Notes under the pieces: generated by a model | Told to the model about the DNA's origin: nothing | Database searches by the model: none | Seen by the model: only the letters and a program-made list of their open reading frames with translations | Shown here: positions 24,913-33,473 of the stretch, one piece after another | Layout: every line of letters begins with the position of its first letter | How positions within the stretch are numbered: position 1 is the stretch's first letter | Translations under genes and position numbers: made by a program | From: Hanstruepera ponticola | GTDB lineage: Bacteria > Bacteroidota > Bacteroidia > Flavobacteriales > Flavobacteriaceae | DNA: 64,000 nt | Direction: 5' to 3' | Assembly (NCBI RefSeq): GCF_012931685.1 | Contig: NZ_JABANC010000001.1 | Span: forward strand, 806,001-870,000

Positions 24913-25781
24913 TGAGTACCACAAAAGAACTTTTAAAAAAAGTACGAAAAATAGAGATTAAGACACGTCGATTGTCTGATCATATTTTTGGAGGTGAATA
25001 TCATTCCACCTTCAAAGGACGTGGTATGACCTTTAGTGAAGTACGCCAATATCAATATGGAGATGATGTTAGAAATATTGATTGGAATGTTACGGCTCGT
25101 ACAAACGAACCACATATAAAAGTTTTTGAAGAAGAGCGTGAATTAACCATGATGCTTATGGTTGATATTTCAGGATCAGAATTTTTTGGAACAGCATCCC
25201 AATTTAAAAATGAAGTAGTTACTGAAATTGCTGCAACTTTAGCATTTTCAGCGACTCAAAATAATGATAAAATTGGTCTTATTTTATTTTCTGATGAGAT
25301 AGAGCTTTATATTCCACCAAAAAAAGGGCGTTCACACGTATTACGCATAATTCGTGAGCTAATTGAGTTTAAACCAAAAAGTAAGCAAACAAATATTACT
25401 GAAGCATTGAAATTTTTATCTAATGTGATGAAAAAGAAAGCTATTGTTTTTGTGCTTTCAGATTTCATTGCGGACGATTATCAACATACTTTAAAAATTG
25501 CATCTGGTCGTCATGACGTCACTGGAATTCGTGTATATGATAAGCATGAAGAAAGCATTCCAAATTTAGGAATGGTTCAAATGCAGGATGGGGAAACGGG
25601 TGAATACATGTTAGTGAATACAGCATCTAAAAAAGTGCGTAACAACTATGCCAAGTTTTATAATGATAAAGTAGCATATTATCACGATAGTTTTTCAAAA
25701 TCAGGAGCAGGAACCATCAATTGTCGTGTTGATGAAAGTTATGTAAAAAAATTATTAGGTTATTTCAAAAGAAGAGGATAG
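24912..25781 (+). CDS. DUF58 domain (VWA-like) protein of the Bat locus
   Basis: A 289-residue cytoplasmic protein with the DUF58 signature GEYHSTFKGRGMTFSEVR, VRNIDWNVTARTNEPHIK and a VWA MIDAS-type sequence MLMVDISGSEFFGT. DUF58 proteins pair with MoxR ATPases. It overlaps the preceding gene by one base. The Bat (Bacteroides aerotolerance) locus is linked to oxygen and stress tolerance in some species; the mechanism is unsettled. Confidence 0.93.
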   Translation: MSTTKELLKKVRKIEIKTRRLSDHIFGGEYHSTFKGRGMTFSEVRQYQYGDDVRNIDWNVTARTNEPHIKVFEEERELTMMLMVDISGSEFFGTASQFKNEVVTEIAATLAFSATQNNDKIGLILFSDEIELYIPPKKGRSHVLRIIRELIEFKPKSKQTNITEALKFLSNVMKKKAIVFVLSDFIADDYQHTLKIASGRHDVTGIRVYDKHEESIPNLGMVQMQDGETGEYMLVNTASKKVRNNYAKFYNDKVAYYHDSFSKSGAGTINCRVDESYVKKLLGYFKRRG

Positions 25782-25828
25782 TCCAATTAAGAATTATGTT
25801 GTTCGAGCGCAGTCTAGGCCTTATAAAA

Positions 25829-27508
25829 ATGAGAAAAAAGAATTTACATACTAAAGAATCGAGAACCAAGAGCCAAGAATCAAGTCTTTCTTGCGTGTTA
25901 AAGTCTTTGGTGTCTTTTGTCTTGGTTCTCATGTCTTGTTTCTCTTACGCTCAAATCAAATCATCAATAGATACAAACCAAATTAAGATTGGTGAGCAAA
26001 TCACTTTTAAAATTGAGGTTAGTACAGATACAACTAATCTGGTAGTGTTTCCAGAAGGGCAAACCTTTATGCCCTTGGAGGTTATTGATTCGTATGATGT
26101 TGATACCACAAAACAAGACGCTAAATTTAATCTGATAAAAAAATATGGTCTAACACAGTTTGACTCTGGTGTTTACACTATTCCCAGACAGAAATTAGTT
26201 ATTGGAGACAGAACCTTTTATACAGATTCGTTAAAAGTTATTGTAAATCCTGTTGTAGTTGACACTACAAAACAAGGGCTATATGGTATAAAACCAATAA
26301 TTGAAGTTGAAAAAGGAAAAAGTAATTGGTTGAGAAATCTACTTATCATACTATTAGCGATTGGTGTAGTAGTATTTTTAATTTATTGGTTTGTTTGGCG
26401 TAAAAAACCATTAACCGAAGAAGAAAAAATTGCTTTATTGCCACCTTATGATAGAGCGAAATTAGCACTAGCAAAACTAGATGAAAGCAACTACTTAGAG
26501 CAAGATGAATTTAAAGCTTATTATTCTGAATTAACATTAGCAATTCGTAAGTATTTAGATGAAAAAGTATATGATCACGCTTTAGAAAGCACTACAGACG
26601 AACTAATTTCCAGATTACGATTGTTGAAAGACGGTAATCAAATTGATTTAAGTCCAGAAACCATAAAAAACCTCGAAAGCATTTTTAAACGCGCCGATTT
26701 AGTAAAATTTGCCAAATCTGCACCAGATAAGGAATTAGCCAAACTAGACAGAAATACAGTTGCAGTTGAAATTGACCATGTAAAAGAAGTCCTGCCAGAA
26801 CCTTCCGAGGAAGAGAAACTGCTAGATAAACAATACAAAGAAGCACAAGAACGTAAAAAGAAGCGCAGAAAAATAGTTATTACGATAGTAGCTGTTATTG
26901 CTGTTTTGGCTGCCACTTTTGCTGGTTTCGGTATAAAGTACGGTTTTAAATACGTGACAGATACGTTGTTGGGTAACGATAATTTAGAATTGTTAGAAGG
27001 CGAATGGGTACAGAGCGCATATGGTTATCCACCTATTACCATTTCAACACCAGAAGTTTTAAAGCGTATTGAAACTGATAGTCTAAATGTGGTTGATGGA
27101 CCTGTAAGCTTTACAGAATTCCGTTATGGCAATGTATTGGATGATTTAAGCATTAGTTTATTGACAGCTAGTTTAAAAGATCATAAAGCAGATGAGCCTA
27201 TTGACTTAAACCAAGTTTCAGAAAAAGCAATTTCACAATTAGAAGATAAAGGTGTTGAGAATATTTTTGTAAAAACAGACAAATTTGTAACCCCTAATAA
27301 TGCTGAAGGACTTAAAACACATGGTTCAGCTAGTTTCCCATATCCTAATTCTGATAAGTTTGTTGACGGTGAATATATCATGTTGCATTTTACAGCACAA
27401 AATATCATACAACAGATTATGATTACCTATCATAAGGAAGATGAATATGCTCAAGAGATAGTAAATAGAATTTTAAATTCAGTCGAACTTAAACCAGCTG
27501 CCGAATGA
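25829..27508 (+). CDS. BatD-like membrane protein with extended N-terminus
   Basis: A 559-residue protein with N-terminal signal-like segment SLVSFVLVLMSCFSYAQ, an extracytoplasmic BatD-like Ig region (KIGEQITFKIEVSTDTT), and two membrane helices at about 180-203 (LLIILLAIGVVVFLIYWF) and 352-372 (IVITIVAVIAVLAATFAGFG). A helical domain lies between the two helices (LALAKLDESNYLEQDEFKAY). A C-terminal beta domain follows the second helix. ATG 25829 is chosen; about 24 residues before the signal core are encoded by a palindromic repeat. The stop overlaps the BatA ATG, giving tight coupling. It is distinct from the BatD further down. Confidence 0.75.
   Translation: MRKKNLHTKESRTKSQESSLSCVLKSLVSFVLVLMSCFSYAQIKSSIDTNQIKIGEQITFKIEVSTDTTNLVVFPEGQTFMPLEVIDSYDVDTTKQDAKFNLIKKYGLTQFDSGVYTIPRQKLVIGDRTFYTDSLKVIVNPVVVDTTKQGLYGIKPIIEVEKGKSNWLRNLLIILLAIGVVVFLIYWFVWRKKPLTEEEKIALLPPYDRAKLALAKLDESNYLEQDEFKAYYSELTLAIRKYLDEKVYDHALESTTDELISRLRLLKDGNQIDLSPETIKNLESIFKRADLVKFAKSAPDKELAKLDRNTVAVEIDHVKEVLPEPSEEEKLLDKQYKEAQERKKKRRKIVITIVAVIAVLAATFAGFGIKYGFKYVTDTLLGNDNLELLEGEWVQSAYGYPPITISTPEVLKRIETDSLNVVDGPVSFTEFRYGNVLDDLSISLLTASLKDHKADEPIDLNQVSEKAISQLEDKGVENIFVKTDKFVTPNNAEGLKTHGSASFPYPNSDKFVDGEYIMLHFTAQNIIQQIMITYHKEDEYAQEIVNRILNSVELKPAAE
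25861..25930. repeat. Palindromic repeat within the signal-peptide coding region
   Basis: GAGAACCAAGA (25861-25871) and TCTTGGTTCTC (25920-25930) are perfect 11-bp inverted repeats enclosing 48 bp that includes a CCAAGA unit repeat (GCCAAGAATCAAG). Its translation gives the odd N-terminal SRTKSQESSLSC segment of the BatD-like protein. It looks like an intergenic repeat element that has entered the reading frame. Confidence 0.6.
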
Positions 27509-28512
27509 TGTTTGAAGGAATTGAATTTTTAAATAAGGAGTTATTCTGGTTGATGTTGTTACTGCCATTAGCTTTAGTTTGGTACATTTTCAAATTTCAA
27601 AAGCAAACGGCAGAATTAAAAATATCAAGTCTAAAAGGCTTTAAGTTTACGTCATCTATTCTTCCAAAATTTAGACACTTTTTGTTTTTCCTTCGCTTAC
27701 TAGCTTTGGCAGCGTTAATTACAGCTCTAGCAAGACCCAGAACTGTGGATGTAAGCACCAAAACAAAAACAACTCGCGGAATAGATATTGTTATGGCCAT
27801 TGATGTATCTGCTAGTATGTTAGCCAGAGATTTAAAACCAAATAGGCTTGAAGCGCTTAAAAATGTTGCAACCGAGTTTATAAAAGGGCGTCCAAATGAT
27901 AGAATTGGCTTGGTTGAATATGCAGGTGAAAGTTATACAAAAACACCCATTACAAGTGACAAGGCTATTGTTTTAAGATCGTTAAGTGATATTCAATACA
28001 ATACGATAATTGAGGGTGGAACTGCTATTGGTATGGGATTAGCAACTTCGGTTAACCGTTTAAAAGACAGTAAGGCCATTAGTAAGGTTATTATTTTACT
28101 TACAGATGGTGTGAACAATACAGGATTTATAGATCCTAAAATAGCGAGTGAATTGGCTGTTGAATATGGTATTAAAGTTTATACTATAGGTTTAGGAACA
28201 AATGGTATGACACTTTCACCAATCCGTATTAAACCAAATGGACAATTCCAATATGGTCGTGTTCAAGTTGAAATTGACGAAGAATTATTAAAGGAAATTG
28301 CCGATGCTACTGGAGGTAAATATTTTAGAGCTACTGATAACAAAAAGCTGGTTGAGATTTATAACGAAATTAATAAACTTGAGAAAACCGAAATTGAAGA
28401 ATTTAAATTCTATAATTACGAAGAAAAGTACAGACCGCTTGTCATTTTAGCATTACTGTTGTTGTGTCTGGAGTTATTAATGCGCGTAACTATTTTTAGA
28501 AGTTTTATATAA
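27505..28512 (+). CDS. batA: VWA domain protein BatA
   Basis: A 335-residue membrane protein: N-terminal helices (LFWLMLLLPLALVWYIF and FLFFLRLLALAALITAL), a VWA domain with MIDAS DVSASMLARDLKPNRL at about 98-113, and a C-terminal membrane helix (PLVILALLLLCLELLMRV). Second MIDAS residues are in GGTAIGMG and LTDGVNN. BatA acts with BatB in the Bat complex. It overlaps the preceding stop (ATGA) and is followed by batB after 2 bp. Confidence 0.93.
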   Translation: MMFEGIEFLNKELFWLMLLLPLALVWYIFKFQKQTAELKISSLKGFKFTSSILPKFRHFLFFLRLLALAALITALARPRTVDVSTKTKTTRGIDIVMAIDVSASMLARDLKPNRLEALKNVATEFIKGRPNDRIGLVEYAGESYTKTPITSDKAIVLRSLSDIQYNTIIEGGTAIGMGLATSVNRLKDSKAISKVIILLTDGVNNTGFIDPKIASELAVEYGIKVYTIGLGTNGMTLSPIRIKPNGQFQYGRVQVEIDEELLKEIADATGGKYFRATDNKKLVEIYNEINKLEKTEIEEFKFYNYEEKYRPLVILALLLLCLELLMRVTIFRSFI

Positions 28513-28514
28513 GC

Positions 28515-29552
28515 ATGTATCAATTAGAAGAAAAAATATGGTTTTGGATTTTAGCAGCGATACCTGCAATATGGCTTATTTACATCATTCTGCATATTTG
28601 GAAAAAAAGTGCTCAACGAAAATTTGCCGATAAAAAGCTACTAAAACGATTAAGTCCAAATCAGTCGGTCTTCAAAACTGTTTTGAAATTAGTAGTAGTT
28701 AGTGTTGCAATTGCGGCTATCGCTATTGCTTTAGTAAACCCTAAAATTGGTACGAAATTAGAAACCGTAAAGCGAGAAGGTGTGGATATTGTTTTTGCGG
28801 TTGATGTCTCAAAGAGTATGCTGGCAGAAGATATCGCGCCAAACCGACTTGAAAAGTCAAAACAACTGGTAACACAAATCATAAACAATTTAGCAAGTGA
28901 CCGTATTGGAATAATTGCGTATGCAGGTAAAGCCTTTCCGCAATTGCCAATTACAACCGATTATGCTTCGGCAAAAATGTTCTTACAGAGCATGAATACT
29001 GATATGTTATCGTCACAAGGTACAGCAATCAATGAAGCCATAGAATTGGCAAAAACCTATTATGACGATGAAGAACAAACCAATCGTGTACTTATAATCA
29101 TTTCTGATGGTGAAGATCATAGTGAGGTTTCAGCAAGTATAGCAGAAGAAGCCAGTGAAGAAGGTATTCGAATATTTACTATTGGTGTAGGTGATACAAA
29201 AGGTGGTCCTATTCCAATTAAACGGAACGGTGTCGTTTTAAACTACAAGAAAGATCAAAATGGCGAAACGGTAATTACCAAATTAAATGAAGAAACATTG
29301 ATGGATATCGCAGAAGAAGCTAATGGTATTTATATTAATGGTCAAAACACCAATGAAGTTGTAGAGTCCATAAGAGATATATTAAACAGCATGGATAAAA
29401 AGGAATTTGAAGCCAAGCAGTTTGCTGATTTTAAAGATCAGTTTCAATGGTTTATTGGTTTGGCAATCTTTTTATTATTTATTGATGTTTTTCTTTTAGA
29501 GCGCAAAACAGCATGGCTAAAGAAGCTCAATTTATTTAACGAAAACCTTTAA
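28515..29552 (+). CDS. batB: VWA domain protein BatB
   Basis: A 345-residue paralogue of BatA: two N-terminal membrane helices, the VWA MIDAS FAVDVSKSMLAEDIAPNRL, GTAINEAI and IISDGEDHSE motifs, and a C-terminal helix (WFIGLAIFLLFIDVFLL). BatA and BatB are thought to form the membrane core of the Bat machinery. It starts 2 bp after batA. Confidence 0.93.
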   Translation: MYQLEEKIWFWILAAIPAIWLIYIILHIWKKSAQRKFADKKLLKRLSPNQSVFKTVLKLVVVSVAIAAIAIALVNPKIGTKLETVKREGVDIVFAVDVSKSMLAEDIAPNRLEKSKQLVTQIINNLASDRIGIIAYAGKAFPQLPITTDYASAKMFLQSMNTDMLSSQGTAINEAIELAKTYYDDEEQTNRVLIIISDGEDHSEVSASIAEEASEEGIRIFTIGVGDTKGGPIPIKRNGVVLNYKKDQNGETVITKLNEETLMDIAEEANGIYINGQNTNEVVESIRDILNSMDKKEFEAKQFADFKDQFQWFIGLAIFLLFIDVFLLERKTAWLKKLNLFNENL

Positions 29553-29616
29553 AACAGTAATTTTATAAAATATTTAACTCATTCAAAACCAGTAGTTTTA
29601 TAATTTAGATGTTTGT

Positions 29617-30462
29617 ATGAAGCGTATTATATTATACATATTAGCAATTTACACGGTTAACGCCTTTTCTCAAAACGATGAGAAACAGCAGCTAAAGGAT
29701 TTGGAACAGGCTAAAGGGTTGGTTTATCAGGCCAATCAATTAGCTTCAAATGATAATTATATAGATGCTGAAATGGAATACCGAAAGGCCATTTCCAAAG
29801 AACCTAATATGGCAGTTGGGAATTATAATTTAGCAAATTCTTATTACGAAAAAGGAAACTTTGACGAAGCCTTCTACAGATTGCAACAAGCGGCTAAAGT
29901 TGCAAAAACAAAAGAGGAAAAACATAAAGCTTATCACAATATCGGGAATGTTTTAATGCAAAATAAAAAATGTAAAGAAGCCGTTGAAGCTTTTAAAAAT
30001 GCATTAAGAAATAATCCTACTGACGAAGAAACACGTTATAATTTTGCCCTTGCAAAACAATGTGCTGAAGATCAGCAAGACCAACAAGATCAAGAGGACG
30101 AAAAGAAAGATCAGAACGATCAAAACGACGAGAATAAGGATCAAGACGATAAAAACGAAGACCAAAAGGAAAACGAAGACGAAAACAAAGAAGATCAGAA
30201 GGATAAAGGCGATCAAGACAAGAAAGAAGGTGATGATGAAAAAGATGATGAGGGCGATCCTAAAGACGAGAAAGATAAAGACGGAAATCAAGAAAATAAA
30301 GATAAAGACCAGAAAAAGCCTCAACCAAAACCAGGACAATTGTCGCCTCAACAAATTAAGAACTTATTGGAGGCTATGAATAACCAAGAAGAGAAGGTTC
30401 AAGAAAAGATAAATGCTGAAAAAACAAAAGGTGCTAAAGTAAGATCTGAAAAAGATTGGTAA
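29617..30462 (+). CDS. batC: BatC-type TPR protein with acidic low-complexity tail
   Basis: A 281-residue exported protein: signal peptide (IILYILAIYTVNAFSQ), TPR repeats (AVGNYNLANSYYEKGNFDEAFYR region, about 60-150), then about 85 residues almost only Asp, Glu, Lys, Gln and Asn (for example DQQDQQDQEDEKKDQNDQ), then a short helix (QQIKNLLEAMNNQEEKVQEK). The charged tail is unusual but known in Bat TPR proteins. The low-complexity codons create spurious open frames on both strands at about 30000-30380. It follows batB and precedes batD. Confidence 0.88.
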   Translation: MKRIILYILAIYTVNAFSQNDEKQQLKDLEQAKGLVYQANQLASNDNYIDAEMEYRKAISKEPNMAVGNYNLANSYYEKGNFDEAFYRLQQAAKVAKTKEEKHKAYHNIGNVLMQNKKCKEAVEAFKNALRNNPTDEETRYNFALAKQCAEDQQDQQDQEDEKKDQNDQNDENKDQDDKNEDQKENEDENKEDQKDKGDQDKKEGDDEKDDEGDPKDEKDKDGNQENKDKDQKKPQPKPGQLSPQQIKNLLEAMNNQEEKVQEKINAEKTKGAKVRSEKDW

Positions 30463-30508
30463 ACCCATTCATTTTAGGTGATGTTTAAGTTCATTTTGAT
30501 TTAGAATT

Positions 30509-32278
30509 ATGAAACTATTAAAACAATTTCAAATACTTATGTTTTTACTTGCCGCAACTGTGGTAAGTGCACAAGTAACGTTTGAAGCCAAGGTTAGCAA
30601 AAAGAAACTAGGTATAAACGAACGCTTACGTGTTGATTTCGAAATGAATCAGGATGGTGATAATTTTAATCCTCCAGATTTTGCCAATTTTATGGTAGTT
30701 GGAGGACCAAATCAAGCAGTAAGTAATTCATGGATAAACGGAAAACGTTCGTATTCCAAAACATACAGTTATTTTTTGGCACCCAAACGTCAAGGAACCT
30801 TTACCATTAATCAAGCCACTATTGAAATTGATGGTGAAATATACAAAACGACACCTGTTCCAATAATGGTTACATCGGCTGTTGAAACACCAAAAGATGG
30901 TAATAATGCCGACTATATCGCTTCTGAAAATATTCATTTGGTTGCCGAAGTCTCTAAAACCAACCCGTATTTAAACGAAGCCATAACAGTGGTTTATAAG
31001 CTATACGTTTCGCCAAATACAGGTGTTAGTAATTGGCGTGAAATTGACAATCCCAAATACAGTGATTTTTGGAGTCAAAATATAGATATCAAAGGACTAA
31101 AAGTTCTAAACGGAACCTATAAAGGCGAAGATTACCGATATGTTGTTTTAAGAAAAACAGTTCTATACCCACAAAAAACGGGAGAATTGGAAATAGAACC
31201 TTTAAGTTTAGATATAACTGTTGATGTTCCAACCAATAGACGAGATATTTTTGGAACACGACTTATGAATCAGGTTCATAAAACGGTTTCAGCTGGAAAA
31301 CGAACTATAAACGTCAAGCCATTACCTGAACGTGGAAAACCTTCTGATTTTACAGGTGCTGTTGGCGATTTTAATTTTAAGGTCACAACATCAAAATATG
31401 AGCTTAACGCTTCAGAATCGTTACAAGCAAAAGTTGAGGTTTCAGGAACTGGAAACTTAAAACTTTTTGAATTGCCAAAATTAAATTTACCTAGTTCTTT
31501 AGAGGTTTACGAACCTGAGCATGCTGAAAATGTGAGAACAAATTTAGATGGTATGTCTGGATCTATATCTGATAGTTACACGGTTGTACCGCAGTACAGA
31601 GGTAAATATCCAATACCGAGTATCTCGTTTTCTTATTTTGATTTAAGGTCTCAATCATATAAAACCATCAATTCTAATGAAATGGTTATTGATGTTTTAG
31701 AAGGACCAACAACCAATAGCGCTCAAGATATTACTTCGGTAAATGGTAATAAGCAACGTGTCGTTTTAAACGACAATCAGTTCGCTTTTGTAAAAACAAA
31801 TACCAATTTTACTTCTATTAAACCAACACATTTCTTTAAATCAATAGCTTTTTGGTCGGCTATGATATTACCGTTTTTAGCCATTCCACTGGTACTTGTA
31901 TTTAAACAGCAAAAGGAAAAGAGACAAGCAGATGTCTTTGGAAATAAAATAAGAAAAGCTGATAAACTAGCTAAAAAGTATTTAGGTGAAGCCAAGAAAG
32001 TATTGGGCAATAAAGAAGCCTTTTACATCGCTTTGGAAAAAGCCTTACACAACTATCTCAAAGCGAAATTACATATTGAGACTAGCGAATTTACAAAAGA
32101 AAAAATATCGAATTTATTAAATGATAGAGGTGTAGATGACCATACAATAAAAGACTTTATCGCCATTTTAGAACATTGTGAATTAGCTAGGTACACACCA
32201 ATTGATCAAGTAGAAATGCAAAAGGATTATGATTTAGCGGCCAAAACAATAACAGTTATAGATAAAGAAATCAGATAG
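30509..32278 (+). CDS. batD: BatD family protein
   Basis: A 589-residue BatD protein: signal peptide ending AAATVVSAQ, Ig-like repeats (TFEAKVSKKKLGINERL, then NPYLNEAITVVYKLYVS), one membrane helix near residue 450 (FWSAMILPFLAIPLVLVF), and a cytoplasmic helical tail (KEAFYIALEKALHNYLKAKL). It anchors extracytoplasmic domains to the Bat complex. The stop overlaps the region before batE. Confidence 0.93.
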   Translation: MKLLKQFQILMFLLAATVVSAQVTFEAKVSKKKLGINERLRVDFEMNQDGDNFNPPDFANFMVVGGPNQAVSNSWINGKRSYSKTYSYFLAPKRQGTFTINQATIEIDGEIYKTTPVPIMVTSAVETPKDGNNADYIASENIHLVAEVSKTNPYLNEAITVVYKLYVSPNTGVSNWREIDNPKYSDFWSQNIDIKGLKVLNGTYKGEDYRYVVLRKTVLYPQKTGELEIEPLSLDITVDVPTNRRDIFGTRLMNQVHKTVSAGKRTINVKPLPERGKPSDFTGAVGDFNFKVTTSKYELNASESLQAKVEVSGTGNLKLFELPKLNLPSSLEVYEPEHAENVRTNLDGMSGSISDSYTVVPQYRGKYPIPSISFSYFDLRSQSYKTINSNEMVIDVLEGPTTNSAQDITSVNGNKQRVVLNDNQFAFVKTNTNFTSIKPTHFFKSIAFWSAMILPFLAIPLVLVFKQQKEKRQADVFGNKIRKADKLAKKYLGEAKKVLGNKEAFYIALEKALHNYLKAKLHIETSEFTKEKISNLLNDRGVDDHTIKDFIAILEHCELARYTPIDQVEMQKDYDLAAKTITVIDKEIR

Positions 32279-32283
32279 TGGTT

Positions 32284-33042
32284 ATGAAACAAGTTTTATA
32301 TATAGCAGTTTTTCTTTTAAGTGGTTTTGGTTTTTCTCAAAACATGACGTTATTTGAGCAAGGTAATGCATTATATAACGATGGGAAGTATGATGATGCC
32401 ATTAACAAATACCAAGCTATTTTAGAGACGGAAGTACATTCTGCTGAATTATATTTTAATTTAGGTAATGCGCATTATAAGCTAAACAATATTGCTCCTA
32501 GCATTTATTATTATGAAAAGGCATTACAATTAAAACCAAATGATACTGAAATAATAAACAACCTGAACTTTGCAAAAAACATGACTTTAGATGCCATAGA
32601 TGTTATTCCTGAAGTAGGTATGTCTAAAGTTTTGAATAACGTTTCAAGTGCCTTAAGTTTTGATATGTGGGCTATTCTTTCAGTATGTTTTGTGATCTTG
32701 GCTGTTGCTATGTTTATAAATTATATCATGTCGGAAGGCACAAAAACTAAGCGCTTTTCATTTAGTTTAGCGTTTGCTTCCTTATTTCTTATGGCGGGCT
32801 CTTTAGTTTCAGCTTTTCATAAGTATAATCTAGACAAATTAGACAATCCAGCCATAGTTTTTGCACAAGAAACTAAAGTGAAAAGTGAGCCTAACTTGCG
32901 CAGTGAAGAAGCGTTTCGACTTCATGAAGGGACAAAAGTACAAGTGTTAGATACAGTTGAGAACTGGAAAAAAATTAAACTAACAGATGGTAAAATGGGT
33001 TGGATATTGGCTGAAGACATCAAATTGTTAAATAGGTTTTAA
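32284..33042 (+). CDS. batE: BatE-type TPR and SH3-like protein
   Basis: A 252-residue protein with signal peptide (QVLYIAVFLLSGFGFSQ), TPR pair (LFEQGNALYNDGKYDDAINK, ELYFNLGNAHYKLNNI), two membrane helices (AILSVCFVILAVAMFINYIM; LAFASLFLMAGSLVSAF), and a C-terminal SH3-like domain (VQVLDTVENWKKIKLTDGKMGW). ATG 32284 is chosen over GTG 32278 because it begins a normal signal peptide. It is the last gene of the Bat locus; an independent promoter for the next gene follows. Confidence 0.9.
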   Translation: MKQVLYIAVFLLSGFGFSQNMTLFEQGNALYNDGKYDDAINKYQAILETEVHSAELYFNLGNAHYKLNNIAPSIYYYEKALQLKPNDTEIINNLNFAKNMTLDAIDVIPEVGMSKVLNNVSSALSFDMWAILSVCFVILAVAMFINYIMSEGTKTKRFSFSLAFASLFLMAGSLVSAFHKYNLDKLDNPAIVFAQETKVKSEPNLRSEEAFRLHEGTKVQVLDTVENWKKIKLTDGKMGWILAEDIKLLNRF

Positions 33043-33075
33043 AGATTATTTAACAAAATAACCAAGTTGAAGTAT

Positions 33076-33083
33076 TATATTTG
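33076..33083 (+). promoter_or_regulatory. -7 box upstream of the small exported protein gene
   Basis: TATATTTG matches TAnnTTTG perfectly, 18 bases before the ATG at 33102. This argues that the SulP cluster has its own promoter. Confidence 0.55.
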
Positions 33084-33101
33084 TTATTTCAGATTTACTT
33101 T

Positions 33102-33389
33102 ATGGGTAAGAAAACTATTGCAATTTTATTCTCTGTTTTGTTTTTGGCGTTTATCACAGCGCCAACTATTATTATAGCAGTTGACAATTCAGTTGATGTA
33201 TCTATTTTCTATAGTGTTACCGAAGAAGAAAACGAAAATTTAAAATTACCTTTCCCTGATAATAGTTTTAAAGGAATAGAAAACTTATCATTTAAAGACT
33301 CAAAAGAAAATTTAGGATATTATTTCAAAAATTATCCTAAACCTCACCTTAATTTAATTTCTCCCCCTCCCGAACGAATCATTTTATAA
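33102..33389 (+). CDS. Small exported hypothetical protein
   Basis: A 95-residue protein: one N-terminal hydrophobic segment (TIAILFSVLFLAFITAPTIIIA), probably a signal or anchor helix, then about 70 polar residues with Glu/Asn-rich and Pro-rich (LISPPPERI) parts. I know no domain for it. It precedes a SulP transporter by 84 bp and shares its direction, so it may belong to that module. ATG 33102 is preferred to the TTG at 33081 that lies in the promoter. Confidence 0.65.
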   Translation: MGKKTIAILFSVLFLAFITAPTIIIAVDNSVDVSIFYSVTEEENENLKLPFPDNSFKGIENLSFKDSKENLGYYFKNYPKPHLNLISPPPERIIL

Positions 33390-33473
33390 TTCAGGATTTC
33401 ATGGGCTTTGCCCAAAACTAAATTTTAATTTAAATCAATCTTTTTAGAAGGTTGATCAAAACTTTGTTATAAA

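Noticed and set aside
30004-30379. Long open frames on both strands inside batC
   Set aside because: They arise from the low-complexity Asp/Lys/Gln codons of the real gene and have no plausible protein features.
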